64,000 nt of DNA from Nocardioides sp. YR527 (GCF_900101045.1 NZ_FNFN01000001.1:186001-250000), one strand, 5' to 3'; positions 26,262 through 34,888 are shown, numbered from the stretch's first letter. Notes: generated by a model from the letters alone, not told the origin. Numbers and translations are program-made.

Positions 26262-26714
26262 TCAGGGGAGCTGCCAGACTCCGGGTGAGCCCTTGATCAT
26301 CAGACCGTCGGTCAGCAGCGTCTGGCGGGCGCGTCGCGCCGCGTAGCGCCAGCGGAGCTCGCCTTCCGGGGTGGTCTCGAAGTCTCCGGGCAGGAGGCTG
26401 TCGGCCAGCTGGCTCTCGAGCTCGTCGAGGACGTCGTCGGCGGACATCGAGCCGCCGGCGGTCTCGAGGATCTCGAGGATGAGCGGCGCGAAGGCGGCCG
26501 GCGGAGTCCACTTGCGGGGAGCCGACTTGGTGACGACCTTCGGCGCGGCGGCCGTCGTGCTCGTGGTGGTCTTGCGCACCCGGGTTGTCGGCTTCGCTGC
26601 CCTCTTCGCGGGCGGAGCCGGGGCGGGCGGGGCCGGGGGCCGCCCATGGATGCACTGTGACTTCGGCAGGTCACACAGCTCGCAGTAGTCAGTCTCGGAC
26701 ATCGGCTCAACCAT
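26262..26714 (-). CDS. Conserved hypothetical protein: Cys/His cluster plus winged-helix-like domain
   Basis: A 150-residue protein not assigned to a known function. The N-terminus has a Cys/His knot (YCELCDLPKSQCIHGRP, with C11, C14, C21 and H23) suited to zinc. A Pro/Ala/Thr/Lys-rich linker covers about 25-70. Residues 72-150 (LILEILETAGGSMSADDVL, LRWRYAARRARQTLLTDGLM) look like a winged helix. It could be a small DNA- or RNA-binding protein. An ATG at 26702 is an equally good start. Its stop is 4 nt from the convergent acVLRF1 stop. Confidence 0.65.
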   Translation of the reverse strand: MVEPMSETDYCELCDLPKSQCIHGRPPAPPAPAPPAKRAAKPTTRVRKTTTSTTAAAPKVVTKSAPRKWTPPAAFAPLILEILETAGGSMSADDVLDELESQLADSLLPGDFETTPEGELRWRYAARRARQTLLTDGLMIKGSPGVWQLP

Positions 26715-26816
26715 ATCGGCCCCAGGATCAAAGTCAGTATCCCGTCATCGCATATGTCATCGCATCCCGGCGGCGAGTGCCGTTGCGACCTGCGCAGATG
26801 CGCTACTTTGGCAAGC

Positions 26817-27734
26817 ATGTGGCAGCCCGACCCAGGGTGGCTCGCCCTCCCCGGCGGCACCGGACCCTCCACGCTGGGGGTCTGGCGCACCGCCGTGGGC
26901 GAGGAGCAGGAGCCGGTCGTGGTCAAGCGGCTCGGGCAGCCGGGGACGTACGATCCGGCCGAGCTGGGCCGCCGGCGCCACTTCGCCTACTGGCGGCGCG
27001 CGGCCGACGTCGCCACCTCGGGTCTCGTCGACGACACCCCGGGCTTGATCGGCGCACGTACGAGCGTCGCCGAGGACGACGAGGGCATCACCCTGACCAC
27101 CGACTGGGTCGAGGACGCCGCCAACTCCGGGCTCTTCGCCGCGCTCTCGATGGGCCGCTTCGCCGGCGCGGACCTGGGCGAGGCGCGCTGGCTGGCGCGC
27201 GACCAGTTCCGCGACCGGATCGCGCGGGTGGAGTACAACGGCGGCTGGCCGACCATGACGCGTACGACCGCCGCGGACATCGCCCACACCCTCTGGGAGC
27301 GGCGTGGGCGCTTCACCAACCTCCTCGACGAGCTGCCTCAGGTCGCCCAGCACGGCGACCCGGCGCCGCAGAACCTCCTCGGCCGCACCGACGACGGCGA
27401 GCGGCTGATCGCGATCGACTGGTCGAGCCTGGGCCACGGCCCCGTCGGTGGTGACCTCGGGCTCTATCTGCTGCACGCCCGGGAGTCGTTCGAGCCGCTG
27501 CTGGAGGCGTACGTCCTGGGGCTGCCCGCCGGCGTCGCGACCCGTGAGGAGGTGAGGCTCGGTGCGCAGATCAGTGCGGTCTACACCGCGCTGAGCCGCG
27601 CCGAGTGGGCGCTGAGCCGGATCACGCCGGGGGAGGGCCCGCTGCTCGCCAAGTTCCGCCACCCGGCGGTCGCTCCCCACCTGCGGAACCTGCAGCGTCA
27701 GGCGCCGCTGGTGGAGGCGCTGCTCGAGATGTGA
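26817..27734 (+). CDS. Aminoglycoside phosphotransferase (APH)-fold protein
   Basis: A 305-residue kinase-like protein. The catalytic loop is QHGDPAPQNLLGR (H-G-D-x4-N) near residue 180 and the metal site is AIDWSSLGHGPVGGDLG (DxD/DW-type), with an N-terminal lobe containing EPVVVKRLG, where Lys should bind ATP. The family phosphorylates small molecules, but the substrate here is unknown and antibiotic resistance should not be assumed. TACTTT at 26804-26809 is 7 nt before ATG 26817, pointing to a leaderless transcript. Confidence 0.8.
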   Translation: MWQPDPGWLALPGGTGPSTLGVWRTAVGEEQEPVVVKRLGQPGTYDPAELGRRRHFAYWRRAADVATSGLVDDTPGLIGARTSVAEDDEGITLTTDWVEDAANSGLFAALSMGRFAGADLGEARWLARDQFRDRIARVEYNGGWPTMTRTTAADIAHTLWERRGRFTNLLDELPQVAQHGDPAPQNLLGRTDDGERLIAIDWSSLGHGPVGGDLGLYLLHARESFEPLLEAYVLGLPAGVATREEVRLGAQISAVYTALSRAEWALSRITPGEGPLLAKFRHPAVAPHLRNLQRQAPLVEALLEM

Positions 27735-27741
27735 CGGTTGT

Positions 27742-27870
27742 CGCTGGTCGAGCCGCGAGGCCGCCTGCGGCCGAGCGTGTCGAGACCAACACAGTCGAGT
27801 CGAGTGCGATGGGACCGTGTTGGTCTCGACACGGATTCGCTCGTTCCTCACGAAACCGGCTCGACCGGCG
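27742..27870. repeat. Long imperfect inverted repeat (REP/MITE-like) of the GGTCTCGACAC family
   Basis: The gap between two convergent genes is filled by an inverted repeat with roughly 50-nt arms. The left arm runs 27742-27792 (from CGCTGGTCGAG to GTCGAGACCAACAC), the right arm 27817-27870 (from GTGTTGGTCTCGACAC to CGGCTCGACCGGCG), with a 24-nt centre. Arms match best at their ends and diverge in the middle. Similar GGTCTCGACACGCTCG-type palindromes are common between genes in Nocardioidaceae and other actinobacteria (from general knowledge). It differs from the 21-bp family elsewhere in the window. Confidence 0.8.
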
Positions 27871-27874
27871 AGGT

Positions 27875-28831
27875 CTAAGGGTTATCGAGATCCCGAGCCT
27901 TGAACGTGTCGCAGCCGGCGATCGAGTCGGGGGTGGTCAGGCCCTTCCTGAACCAGGCGATCCGCTGCTCGGAGGAGCCGTGGGTGTACTGCGAGGTGTC
28001 GACGCGGCCGGTCGTGCGGGACTGGATGTGGTCGTCGCCGACGGTCTTGGCGGCGCTGATGCCTTCCTCGATGTCCTGGTCGGTGATGTCCTCGACGAAG
28101 CCGTCGTCCTCGGCGGCCGCGGTCCACATGCCAGCGTAGCAGTCGGCCTGCAGCTCCAGGCGTACGGCGTCGGACTCCGGACCCTGCTGGGTGCGGACCT
28201 GGCCCATGGTGCCGAGCAGGTTCTGGATGTGGTGGCCGTACTCGTGGGCGAGCACGTAGGCGCGTACGAAGGTGGTGTCCTGCCCGCCGAGCTGCTCGAA
28301 GATCGAGTCGAAGAACGTCGGGTCGAGGTAGATCGTCTGGTCGGCCGGGCAGTAGAACGGGCCCACGGAGCTCGACGCCGAGCCGCAGCCACCGGTCTGG
28401 ACCTGGTCGGAGAAGATCACGACCGCCTGCTCCGGCTGGAACCGGCCGGAGAGGTCGGGCTGGGAGTCCCAGTAGCCGGTCATCGAGTTCTCGAGGGCGA
28501 CGAAGGCGCAGTTCTCGTCGTTGTTGGCGTCCTCGCCGGTCCGGCACGACCCGAAGTCGCCGGTCTCGCCGCCGTCGGCTGCTTGCAGACCGCCGAAGGT
28601 GCCGGTGCCGACCGACGTCGAACTCCCGCTGTCGCCGAGGACCTGCGGCCCGACGCCCATGCACTGGGTGACGAGGAAGAAGACCAGGAGCAGGATGACG
28701 GTGCCGATGCCGCCGCTCGCCTTGCCTCCGGGGATCGGGATCCGGCCGCCACCGCCACCACCGAACCCGCCACCGCCGCCCCCGCCGGAGGTCCGGCTGG
28801 TGTCGAGTCTGGCCTTCGGGTTGAACCGCAT
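27875..28831 (-). CDS. Neutral zinc metallopeptidase (YpfJ/KPN_02809 family), membrane-anchored
   Basis: A 318-residue protein: basic lead, glycine-rich stretch (15-30), one membrane segment at about 42-58, then an outward-facing peptidase domain. The zinc motif HEYGHH is at 196-201, and ELQADCYAGMW downstream supplies the third ligand, as in the putative neutral zinc metallopeptidase family. Several cysteines (C96, C108, C149, C161) may form disulfides, in keeping with export. AGGGGGACAAG precedes ATG 28831. Its physiological target is unknown. Confidence 0.87.
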   Translation of the reverse strand: MRFNPKARLDTSRTSGGGGGGGFGGGGGGRIPIPGGKASGGIGTVILLLVFFLVTQCMGVGPQVLGDSGSSTSVGTGTFGGLQAADGGETGDFGSCRTGEDANNDENCAFVALENSMTGYWDSQPDLSGRFQPEQAVVIFSDQVQTGGCGSASSSVGPFYCPADQTIYLDPTFFDSIFEQLGGQDTTFVRAYVLAHEYGHHIQNLLGTMGQVRTQQGPESDAVRLELQADCYAGMWTAAAEDDGFVEDITDQDIEEGISAAKTVGDDHIQSRTTGRVDTSQYTHGSSEQRIAWFRKGLTTPDSIAGCDTFKARDLDNP

Positions 28832-28894
28832 CTTGTCCCCCTGGAGGTGGTGATGTGTGGGACCGAGTGCCCCGCCCATACACTAGTGACGGAG

Positions 28895-30493
28895 ATGATC
28901 ACTGCCCATGACCTAGAAGTCCGCGTCGGCGCCAGACTTTTGATGGAGAACGTCACATTCCGAGTCGGACCCGGCGACAAGGTCGGGCTCGTAGGCCGCA
29001 ACGGCGCTGGGAAGACGACCCTGACGAAGGTGCTCGCCGGCGACCATCTGCCTGCCTCAGGGACGGTGTCCAACACCGGTGAGATCGGCTATCTGCCCCA
29101 GGACCCACGGGTCGGCGACCCCGAGGTGATCGCGAAGGACCGGATCCTGTCCGCGCGCGGGCTCGACGATGCCGTACGTCGCATGCGGATCGCCGAGGAG
29201 GAGATGGGGTCGGAGGACCCGAACGTGCGCGAGAAGGCGATGAAGCGCTACCAGCGCGCCCACGACGAGCTCGACGCCGGCGGTGGCTACGCGGCCGAGA
29301 CCGAGGCCCTGCAGATCGCCCAGTCGCTCGGCATCCCCGACCGGATCATGACCCAGCCGCTCAAGACCCTCTCCGGCGGCCAGCGCCGCCGGGTCGAGCT
29401 GGCGCGGATCCTCTTCTCCAGCGCCGAGGTGCTGATCCTCGACGAGCCGACCAACCACCTCGACGCCGACTCGATCATCTGGCTGCGCGACTGGATGAAG
29501 TCCTACAAGGGCGGCTTCATCGTGATCTCCCACGACAACGACCTGCTCGCCCAGACGGTCAACAAGGTCTTCCACCTCGACGGCAACCGTGAGGTGATCG
29601 ACATCTACAACATGCCGTGGAAGCAGTACCTGACCCAGCGCGAGACCGACGAGGCCCGGCGCAAGCGCGAGCTGATGAACGCGCAGAACAAGGCCAAGAC
29701 GCTCACCGACCAGGCCAACAAGATGCGCGCCAAGGCCACCAAAGCGACCGCCGCGCAGAGCATGCTCAAGCGTGCCGAGAAGATCATGGCGGGCGTCGAG
29801 GGGGAGCGGCAGCAGGAGAAGGTCGCCGCGATCAAGTTCCCCTCGCCGGCGCCGTCCGGAAAGACTCCGCTGACCGCCCACGACCTCTCGAAGTCGTACG
29901 GCGGCCTGGAGGTCTTCACCGCGGTCGACCTGGCCATCGACAAGGGGACCCGGGTGGTCATCCTCGGTCTCAACGGCGCCGGGAAGACCACGATGCTCCG
30001 CATTCTGGCCGGCGTCGACGCCTCCGACACCGGCGAGGTCGTGCCGGGGCACGGGCTCAAGATCGGCTACTACGCCCAGGAGCACGAGACCCTCGACACC
30101 AAGCGGTCGGTGCTGGAGAACATGCAGTCCTCGGCGCCGCAGCTGACCGACACCGAGGCCCGCACCGTGCTGGGTGCGTTCCTCTTCTCCGGCGACGACG
30201 TTCACAAGCCCGCCGGGGTGCTCTCCGGTGGCGAGAAGACCCGGCTGGCGCTGGCCTCCCTGGTCGTCTCCAAGGCCAACGTGCTCCTGCTCGACGAGCC
30301 CACCAACAACCTCGACCCGGCCTCCCGCGAGGAGGTGCTCAACGCTATCCGCCGCTACGAGGGCGCGATCGTGCTGGTCACCCACGACGAGGGCGCCGTG
30401 CACGCGCTCGAGCCCGACAAGGTGCTCATCCTCCCCGACGGCGTCGAGGACCTGTGGAACGAGGAGTACGCCGACCTGGTCTCGCTCGCCTGA
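28895..30493 (+). CDS. ABC-F family ATPase
   Basis: A 532-residue soluble protein with two ABC ATPase domains and no membrane part. Walker A sites are GRNGAGKTT (N-terminal) and GLNGAGKTTM (C-terminal), signatures LSGGQRRR and LSGGEKTR, and Walker B LILDEPTNHLD and LLLDEPTNNLD. A basic linker (about 245-310) matches the interdomain region that reaches into the ribosome E site. The family includes translation factors and antibiotic-protection proteins. A TACACT box at 28879-28884 suggests a near-leaderless start; GTG 28886 is the alternative. Confidence 0.92.
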   Translation: MITAHDLEVRVGARLLMENVTFRVGPGDKVGLVGRNGAGKTTLTKVLAGDHLPASGTVSNTGEIGYLPQDPRVGDPEVIAKDRILSARGLDDAVRRMRIAEEEMGSEDPNVREKAMKRYQRAHDELDAGGGYAAETEALQIAQSLGIPDRIMTQPLKTLSGGQRRRVELARILFSSAEVLILDEPTNHLDADSIIWLRDWMKSYKGGFIVISHDNDLLAQTVNKVFHLDGNREVIDIYNMPWKQYLTQRETDEARRKRELMNAQNKAKTLTDQANKMRAKATKATAAQSMLKRAEKIMAGVEGERQQEKVAAIKFPSPAPSGKTPLTAHDLSKSYGGLEVFTAVDLAIDKGTRVVILGLNGAGKTTMLRILAGVDASDTGEVVPGHGLKIGYYAQEHETLDTKRSVLENMQSSAPQLTDTEARTVLGAFLFSGDDVHKPAGVLSGGEKTRLALASLVVSKANVLLLDEPTNNLDPASREEVLNAIRRYEGAIVLVTHDEGAVHALEPDKVLILPDGVEDLWNEEYADLVSLA

Positions 30494-30529
30494 CCTGCTG
30501 GAGCTACGAGCTCCGGCGTTCAGGTCAGG
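30489..30529. terminator. Two-tier hairpin between the ABC-F and P450 genes
   Basis: CCTGACCTG/CAGGTCAGG forms an outer stem and GGAGCT/AGCTCC an inner one with a 3-nt loop. It includes both stop codons of the convergent genes and should act as a bidirectional terminator. Confidence 0.65.
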
Positions 30530-31752
30530 GTGCGGACGAACGTCACCGGCATCGAGGTCGGGTAGCGGTAGGAGAGCGAGTCGGTGTTGCGCTCGACCTG
30601 GTCGGCGGGCACCGCGAGGGAGACCTCGGGGAGGCGCTCCAGCACGGTGCGTACGGCTGCCTGCACGATGATCGTGCCTGGCCGCTGGGCGGGGCAGGAG
30701 TGGGGGCCGGCGCTCCACGACATGTGGGCGCGGTTGCCGATCTCCAGCCACGGGTCGCCGCCGGTCATCATCGGGTCGACGTTGGCCGCCGCGATGCACG
30801 GCACCACCGCGTCGCCCTTGCGGATCAGCTGACCGCCGAGCTCGACGTCGCGCAGCGCGAACCGAGGGGTGATGTTGTAGCACGGTGGGTCGCGCCACAT
30901 GACCTCCTCGATCGCCTGGTCGACGTCGAGGCGACCGCCGCGCAGCCGGCCGGCGAAACGCTCGTCGGAGAGCATCAGCAGCAGGGTCTGGGTGATGGTC
31001 GCGATGGTCAGCTCGTTGCCGGCGATGATCATCACGATCATCGCCTCCATGACCTCGTTGTCGTCCCACAGGCCGGGGTCGTCGATCAGGTGCGAGGTCA
31101 GGTCGTCCTGGGGGTCCCGGCGTCGCTTGGCGATGTGGTCGACGATCTCGACGGCGAGCTCGATGACGCCCTCCTGGGCGAGCTGGCCGCCGCCGAGAAC
31201 CTTGTGGGCCGCCTTGCGCATCGAGTCGCCGACCTCGTGACCCATGCCGAACATCGCGGCGACCGAGAGCAACGGGATCAGCACGGCGTAGTCCTGGACC
31301 AGGTCGGCCTCGCCGCGCTCGAGCATGTCGTCGACGAGGTCGTTGCAGATGCTGCGTACCTTCGCGGCGTAGCCGTGCTCGTCGACCCGCGAGAGGGCCC
31401 GGTCGACGGGCGAGCGCAGCCGCCGGCGGAGCTCGCCGTCGTTGTGGAAGGAGTTCTGCCGGGTGGTCACGAAGGGGTAGATCGGCATGTCCGGCAGGAT
31501 CTTGCCCTCCTGCACCGCGCTCCAGTTGTCGCCGTTGCGGGAGAAGACCTCTTCGTTGCGGATGACCTCGCTGAACTCGGCGTAGCCCATCGCGAACCAG
31601 ACGCGTACGCCGGGGGAGAGCTCGCCCGGAGCCACCGGACCCCACTCGGCGCGGAGCCGGTCGTGCACCTCACGAGCCTGCGGGCCGACGGTGTCGGGCG
31701 CCTGGATCAGGTCGGTGAGGTCGGCGAGACGTACGGTGCGGGTGGGAGCCAT
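30520..31752 (-). CDS. Cytochrome P450, conservon-associated
   Basis: A 410-residue soluble P450. The heme-ligand Cys is C353 in MSWSAGPHSCPAQRPG, and the I-helix has MIIAGNELTIATIT, where the usual A-G-x-E/D-T becomes A-G-N-E-L. EEVMWRDPPCYNITPRFA contains the ExxR-region equivalent (E-x2-M-W-R-D). It is the last gene of a cvnA-B-C-D-P450 operon, 31 nt after cvnD, as in Streptomyces conservons whose fifth gene is a P450. The substrate is unknown; no ferredoxin or reductase gene is nearby. Confidence 0.9.
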   Translation of the reverse strand: MAPTRTVRLADLTDLIQAPDTVGPQAREVHDRLRAEWGPVAPGELSPGVRVWFAMGYAEFSEVIRNEEVFSRNGDNWSAVQEGKILPDMPIYPFVTTRQNSFHNDGELRRRLRSPVDRALSRVDEHGYAAKVRSICNDLVDDMLERGEADLVQDYAVLIPLLSVAAMFGMGHEVGDSMRKAAHKVLGGGQLAQEGVIELAVEIVDHIAKRRRDPQDDLTSHLIDDPGLWDDNEVMEAMIVMIIAGNELTIATITQTLLLMLSDERFAGRLRGGRLDVDQAIEEVMWRDPPCYNITPRFALRDVELGGQLIRKGDAVVPCIAAANVDPMMTGGDPWLEIGNRAHMSWSAGPHSCPAQRPGTIIVQAAVRTVLERLPEVSLAVPADQVERNTDSLSYRYPTSMPVTFVRTLT

Positions 31753-31783
31753 CGCGGGTGCCTGTTCGGGTCGTGTGATCGGG

Positions 31784-32371
31784 TCAGTGCGTCTTCAGCG
31801 CGTGGCGCACGAGCGCGGCGAGCGCACGGACGCAGGCGTTGCGGTTCTTGGCGTTGCACACGACGATCGGGGTCTCGTCATCGAGGTCGAGCGCCGTGCG
31901 GATCTGGTCGGGCTCGTAGTTCGGCGCCCCGGGGAACTGGTTGATCGCGACCACGAACGGCAGGGACGTACGCGTCTCCAGCTGGTCCAGCACCTCGAAG
32001 GAGTCCTCGATGCGGCGGGTGTCGACCAGGACCAGGGCACCGGCGGCACCCTCGGCGAGGCCGGACCACAGGTCCCAGAAGCGGCGCTGCCCGGGGGTGC
32101 CGAACAGGTAGAGCGCGATCTCGTCGGTCAGGGTGATTCGGCCGAAGTCCATCGCGACCGTGGTCGTCGTCTTCTCCGGGGTCGCCGCGACCTCGTCGAT
32201 CCCCTCGCTGGCCTGGGTGATCGACTCCTCGGTGCGCAGCGGCTCGATCTCGCTGACCGAGCCGATCAGGGTGGTCTTGCCGACCCCGAAGGAGCCGACC
32301 ACCAAGATCTTGACCGACTCGACGACCGTCGGTGCCAGGTAGTGGTCGTCGTCAGAGGTGGTTGAGAGCAT
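31784..32371 (-). CDS. cvnD: Conservon GTP-binding protein CvnD
   Basis: A 195-residue small GTPase-like protein of the MglA/CvnD type. P-loop VGSFGVGKTTLIGS is near residue 27, the G3 region is YLFGTPGQRRFWDLW and the G4 region VVAINQFPG, where the usual NKxD is NQFP. It is thought to pass on signals from CvnA and CvnB, as in bacterial G-protein systems. Start ATG 32371 lies within the last 20 nt of cvnC, so translation is coupled. An upstream in-frame start would add eight residues. Confidence 0.9.
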   Translation of the reverse strand: MLSTTSDDDHYLAPTVVESVKILVVGSFGVGKTTLIGSVSEIEPLRTEESITQASEGIDEVAATPEKTTTTVAMDFGRITLTDEIALYLFGTPGQRRFWDLWSGLAEGAAGALVLVDTRRIEDSFEVLDQLETRTSLPFVVAINQFPGAPNYEPDQIRTALDLDDETPIVVCNAKNRNACVRALAALVRHALKTH

Positions 32372-32711
32372 GCAGGACCTTCTGGAGGGTTTCACGGGAG
32401 GGGCCGGCGGCGGTGTCGCTGTCGGGGCGTACGCCGATCAGGCCGGCGTCGATCATGTCCGAGGCGATCACCGCCAAGACGCTGACCGGCTGGCCGAGAT
32501 GGACGGCCATCTCGGCCATGGAGATCACGCCGAGACACTGGGAGAGGACCTCGCGCTCCTGGCGGCCCACCTCCGCGGGGGCCGCGGCCGGGCTGGTGTG
32601 GCCGAGCAGCAGCGTCGCCGGCGTCAGCCGGTGGGTCGGGCGGGCACGACCGCCCGTCCGGACGTAGGACCGGATCGGGTGGTCGACGTAGTCGTCAGCG
32701 GCGTCGGGCAT
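32352..32711 (-). CDS. cvnC: DUF742 conservon protein CvnC
   Basis: A 119-residue DUF742 protein. The first 25 residues are acidic and flexible, then SYVRTGGRARPTHRLTPATL and VLSQCLGVISMAEMAVHLG, with ASDMIDAGLIGV near the end, are typical of CvnC; the second part resembles a winged helix. It lies between cvnB (14 nt upstream) and cvnD (20-nt overlap). Its biochemical role in the membrane-associated heterotrimer-like complex is not established. Confidence 0.88.
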   Translation of the reverse strand: MPDAADDYVDHPIRSYVRTGGRARPTHRLTPATLLLGHTSPAAAPAEVGRQEREVLSQCLGVISMAEMAVHLGQPVSVLAVIASDMIDAGLIGVRPDSDTAAGPSRETLQKVLHALNHL

Positions 32712-32725
32712 CGGCTCGGATCTGC

Positions 32726-33112
32726 TCAGACCGAACGTCTCGGGGTGCTCATCGCGCGCTCCCCGATCATCAGGACGGTCGCCTGCATCTGCTGGGCGAC
32801 CAGCGCCGGGTCGATGCTCATCTCGGTGACCACCGCGAGGCGGGAGCCGTCGCCGGCGCCACGGATGAACAGGAAGCCGCCGTTGAACTCGACCATCACC
32901 TGACGGGGGTGGGCGTCGGCGCCGAACTGGCGGCTGATCCCGTGGCCGAGCGAGGTCAGCCCGGCGCACGCGGCGGCCAGCTTGTCGGCCTCCTCGCGCG
33001 GGGTGTGGCTCGTGCGGACCCGGACGAGCCCGTCGGCGGAGAGGACCACGACATGACGTACGCCGCGTACTCCCGCGACCAGCTCCAGCATCCAGCTGTT
33101 CTCATCGGTCAT
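32726..33112 (-). CDS. cvnB: Roadblock/LC7 protein CvnB
   Basis: A 128-residue roadblock/LC7-domain protein, the family that acts as GTPase-activating or scaffold partner for MglA/Ras-like proteins. Recognised parts are MLELVAGVRGVRHVVVLSAD, KLAAACAGLTSLGHGISR and VEFNGGFLFIRGAGDGSRLA. The ATG at 33112 follows GGAGGAACC and overlaps the cvnA stop by 11 nt, so the two are tightly coupled. It is expected to work with CvnD in the same complex. Confidence 0.92.
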   Translation of the reverse strand: MTDENSWMLELVAGVRGVRHVVVLSADGLVRVRTSHTPREEADKLAAACAGLTSLGHGISRQFGADAHPRQVMVEFNGGFLFIRGAGDGSRLAVVTEMSIDPALVAQQMQATVLMIGERAMSTPRRSV

Positions 33113-34667
33113 GGTTCCTCCAGTGGTTCTCGGGTGCGGAATCGGTCTCCGCGGCGGTGCGGCCATGCGTGGGGTCAACGGCCTGGTGTGGGATCGTGGT
33201 GCCGGCGGCTGGGGTGGGCGGCGAGCTGAGGAAGCTGCTCATCCATGCGCCGGCCTGCTCGGCGGTCGGCTCCGGGCTTGTGGGGAGCGGCTGGCTCACG
33301 GCTTGCTGGTTCCCGGTCGCGAAGCGCTGGCCGCGCTTCGAGCGGCGCTGCGGCAGGCCGTCGGAGGTGAACAGCGACGGCTGGCGTTGTTCGGGCCGCT
33401 CGTGGTCGGGGACCGGATCGGGTGCCTTCGCGGCGGTGTAGACCGGCCAGGCCGGCGCCGTCGCGGCGGGCGATGCCTTCGGGGCCCTCGCCAAGAGTGC
33501 GGCGGGCACGGGCGTCGAGGTCGGAGTACGCGGCGCGACCACCTCGGCCGAGGCCGAGGTCGGCGACGCGGTCAACGACGCGGTCATCGACTCCGGGACG
33601 AGGACGGCGACCCGCAGGCCACCGTGGACGGACTCGGTCAGATCGACGCGGAAGCCGTGGCGGCGTACGTAGGTGCCGACCACCGCGAGGCCGGTCTGTG
33701 GGATCTCACCGAGGTCGTGCAGGCGAACCTGCCGGGTGCCCGAGGCGATCTCGCGCATCCAGGCCAGGTTGGTCTCGTCCATGCCGACGCCTGCGTCGTC
33801 GATCTCGAGGGCAGCGCCGCGGCGTACGGAACGGATCGTGACCAGCACCTCCGTCGCAGGCGGCGAGGACTGGGTCGCGTTGGCGAGGAGCTCGGCGAGG
33901 AGGTGGATCAGCGGTTCGACGTACGCACCCTGGACCGCCACCGGCGGGTCGCCCTCCACCCGGACCCGGCGGTAGGCGGTGATCCTGCCAGCCGCGCCGC
34001 GTACGACGTCGGCGATCGCGAGCGGGTCGCGCCAGTGCTGCCCGGGCTGCTCCCCGCACAGCGTGGCGATGCTCTGCGCCAGCCGCGCCTGCTGCGCCGC
34101 CGCGTGGTCGACCCGCATCCCCGCCTCGAGCACATCCGGCTCGGCCGGGAACTTCGCCACCATCCGCGTCGACTCCTCCTGGATCCGGTGTGCCGACGCC
34201 TGCACCTTGCGAGACAGCGACAGCACCGCCACCCGCATCCCGGCATCCCCGCCCCGCCCAGCCGTTCCAGCCGAGACGTCAGGCACGTCGGCCGAAAGGT
34301 CAGGTACGTCGGCCGAGACGTCGCTTGCGTCGGTCGAGGTGTCATCGGGTGCCGCCTCGGCCGACGTAAGCGACGCCTCGGCCGTCGGGGCCGACGCCTC
34401 GGCCGTTGGGGCTGACGCCTCGGCCGTTGGGGCTGACGCCTCGGCCGGCGGGGCTGACGCCTCGGCGGGGGTGGTGTCGTAGGCCATCGCGGTGAGCCAG
34501 AGGGTGAGGGCGACGACGGGTACGCCGGCGATGATCCAGGGCCAGAACCACTGATCACCGGAGGTGGTGACGAAGATGACGGGGGAGAGTGCGACGAAGA
34601 GGAGGATCGCCGTACTGCAGAACCATGGACCGGCTCGGTGGAGTCGGGCCGGGAGTGGTCGGGTCAT
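33102..34667 (-). CDS. cvnA: Conservon sensor histidine kinase-like CvnA with a repeat-derived linker
   Basis: A 521-residue sensor protein. Two membrane segments (18-34, 43-62) are followed at 66-134 by a low-complexity stretch: five AEAS units, then SADV-type repeats. That stretch is encoded by an inverted array of the same 21-bp repeat found between genes elsewhere. A signalling helix follows (150-200) with DHAAAQQARLAQS, then an HATPase domain with N-box HLLAELLANATQSSPP and G1 box DDAGVGMD, and a Pro/Ala-rich disordered tail from about 400. Such proteins may lack real phosphotransfer. It is the first gene of the conservon, divergent from an ABC exporter. Confidence 0.88.
   Translation of the reverse strand: MTRPLPARLHRAGPWFCSTAILLFVALSPVIFVTTSGDQWFWPWIIAGVPVVALTLWLTAMAYDTTPAEASAPPAEASAPTAEASAPTAEASAPTAEASLTSAEAAPDDTSTDASDVSADVPDLSADVPDVSAGTAGRGGDAGMRVAVLSLSRKVQASAHRIQEESTRMVAKFPAEPDVLEAGMRVDHAAAQQARLAQSIATLCGEQPGQHWRDPLAIADVVRGAAGRITAYRRVRVEGDPPVAVQGAYVEPLIHLLAELLANATQSSPPATEVLVTIRSVRRGAALEIDDAGVGMDETNLAWMREIASGTRQVRLHDLGEIPQTGLAVVGTYVRRHGFRVDLTESVHGGLRVAVLVPESMTASLTASPTSASAEVVAPRTPTSTPVPAALLARAPKASPAATAPAWPVYTAAKAPDPVPDHERPEQRQPSLFTSDGLPQRRSKRGQRFATGNQQAVSQPLPTSPEPTAEQAGAWMSSFLSSPPTPAAGTTIPHQAVDPTHGRTAAETDSAPENHWRNHDR
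34273..34467. repeat. Inverted array of the 21-bp repeat family inside cvnA, locus 2
   Basis: On the plus strand, three to four direct copies of the unit (for example CGAGACGTCAGGCACGTCGGC) run to about 34350. They are followed by five or more reverse-complement copies (for example CTCGGCCGTTGGGGCTGACGC). The inverted-array layout is the same as in the convergent gaps near 7.3, 43.3 and 47.1 kb, but here it is translated as part of CvnA. Each unit is 21 nt, so the frame is kept: copies encode A-E-A-S-A-P-T or D-V-S-A-D-V-P. Confidence 0.85.
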
Positions 34668-34888
34668 GTCAGGGCACCTGGTGTGGGGGTGAACAGTCAG
34701 GGCATGAACCCGCGGGTTCAGGGCGGTCTGGACGAATCCTGATCCAGTCCCCGGAGACCGGCGCACACACGCGCTCCACTTCATATCACCAACAGAGCGC
34801 TTGGTCACCCACCACACGTGATTTTGACCATAATTCGACGGTGCATCCTCGACGCGGCCGAATCCGCCCGGACGACTAAGGTGACGGA

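Noticed and set aside
26817..27734. Aminoglycoside resistance gene
   Set aside because: Only the general APH kinase fold is recognisable. Many such proteins act on other small molecules, and no mobile-element context is present.
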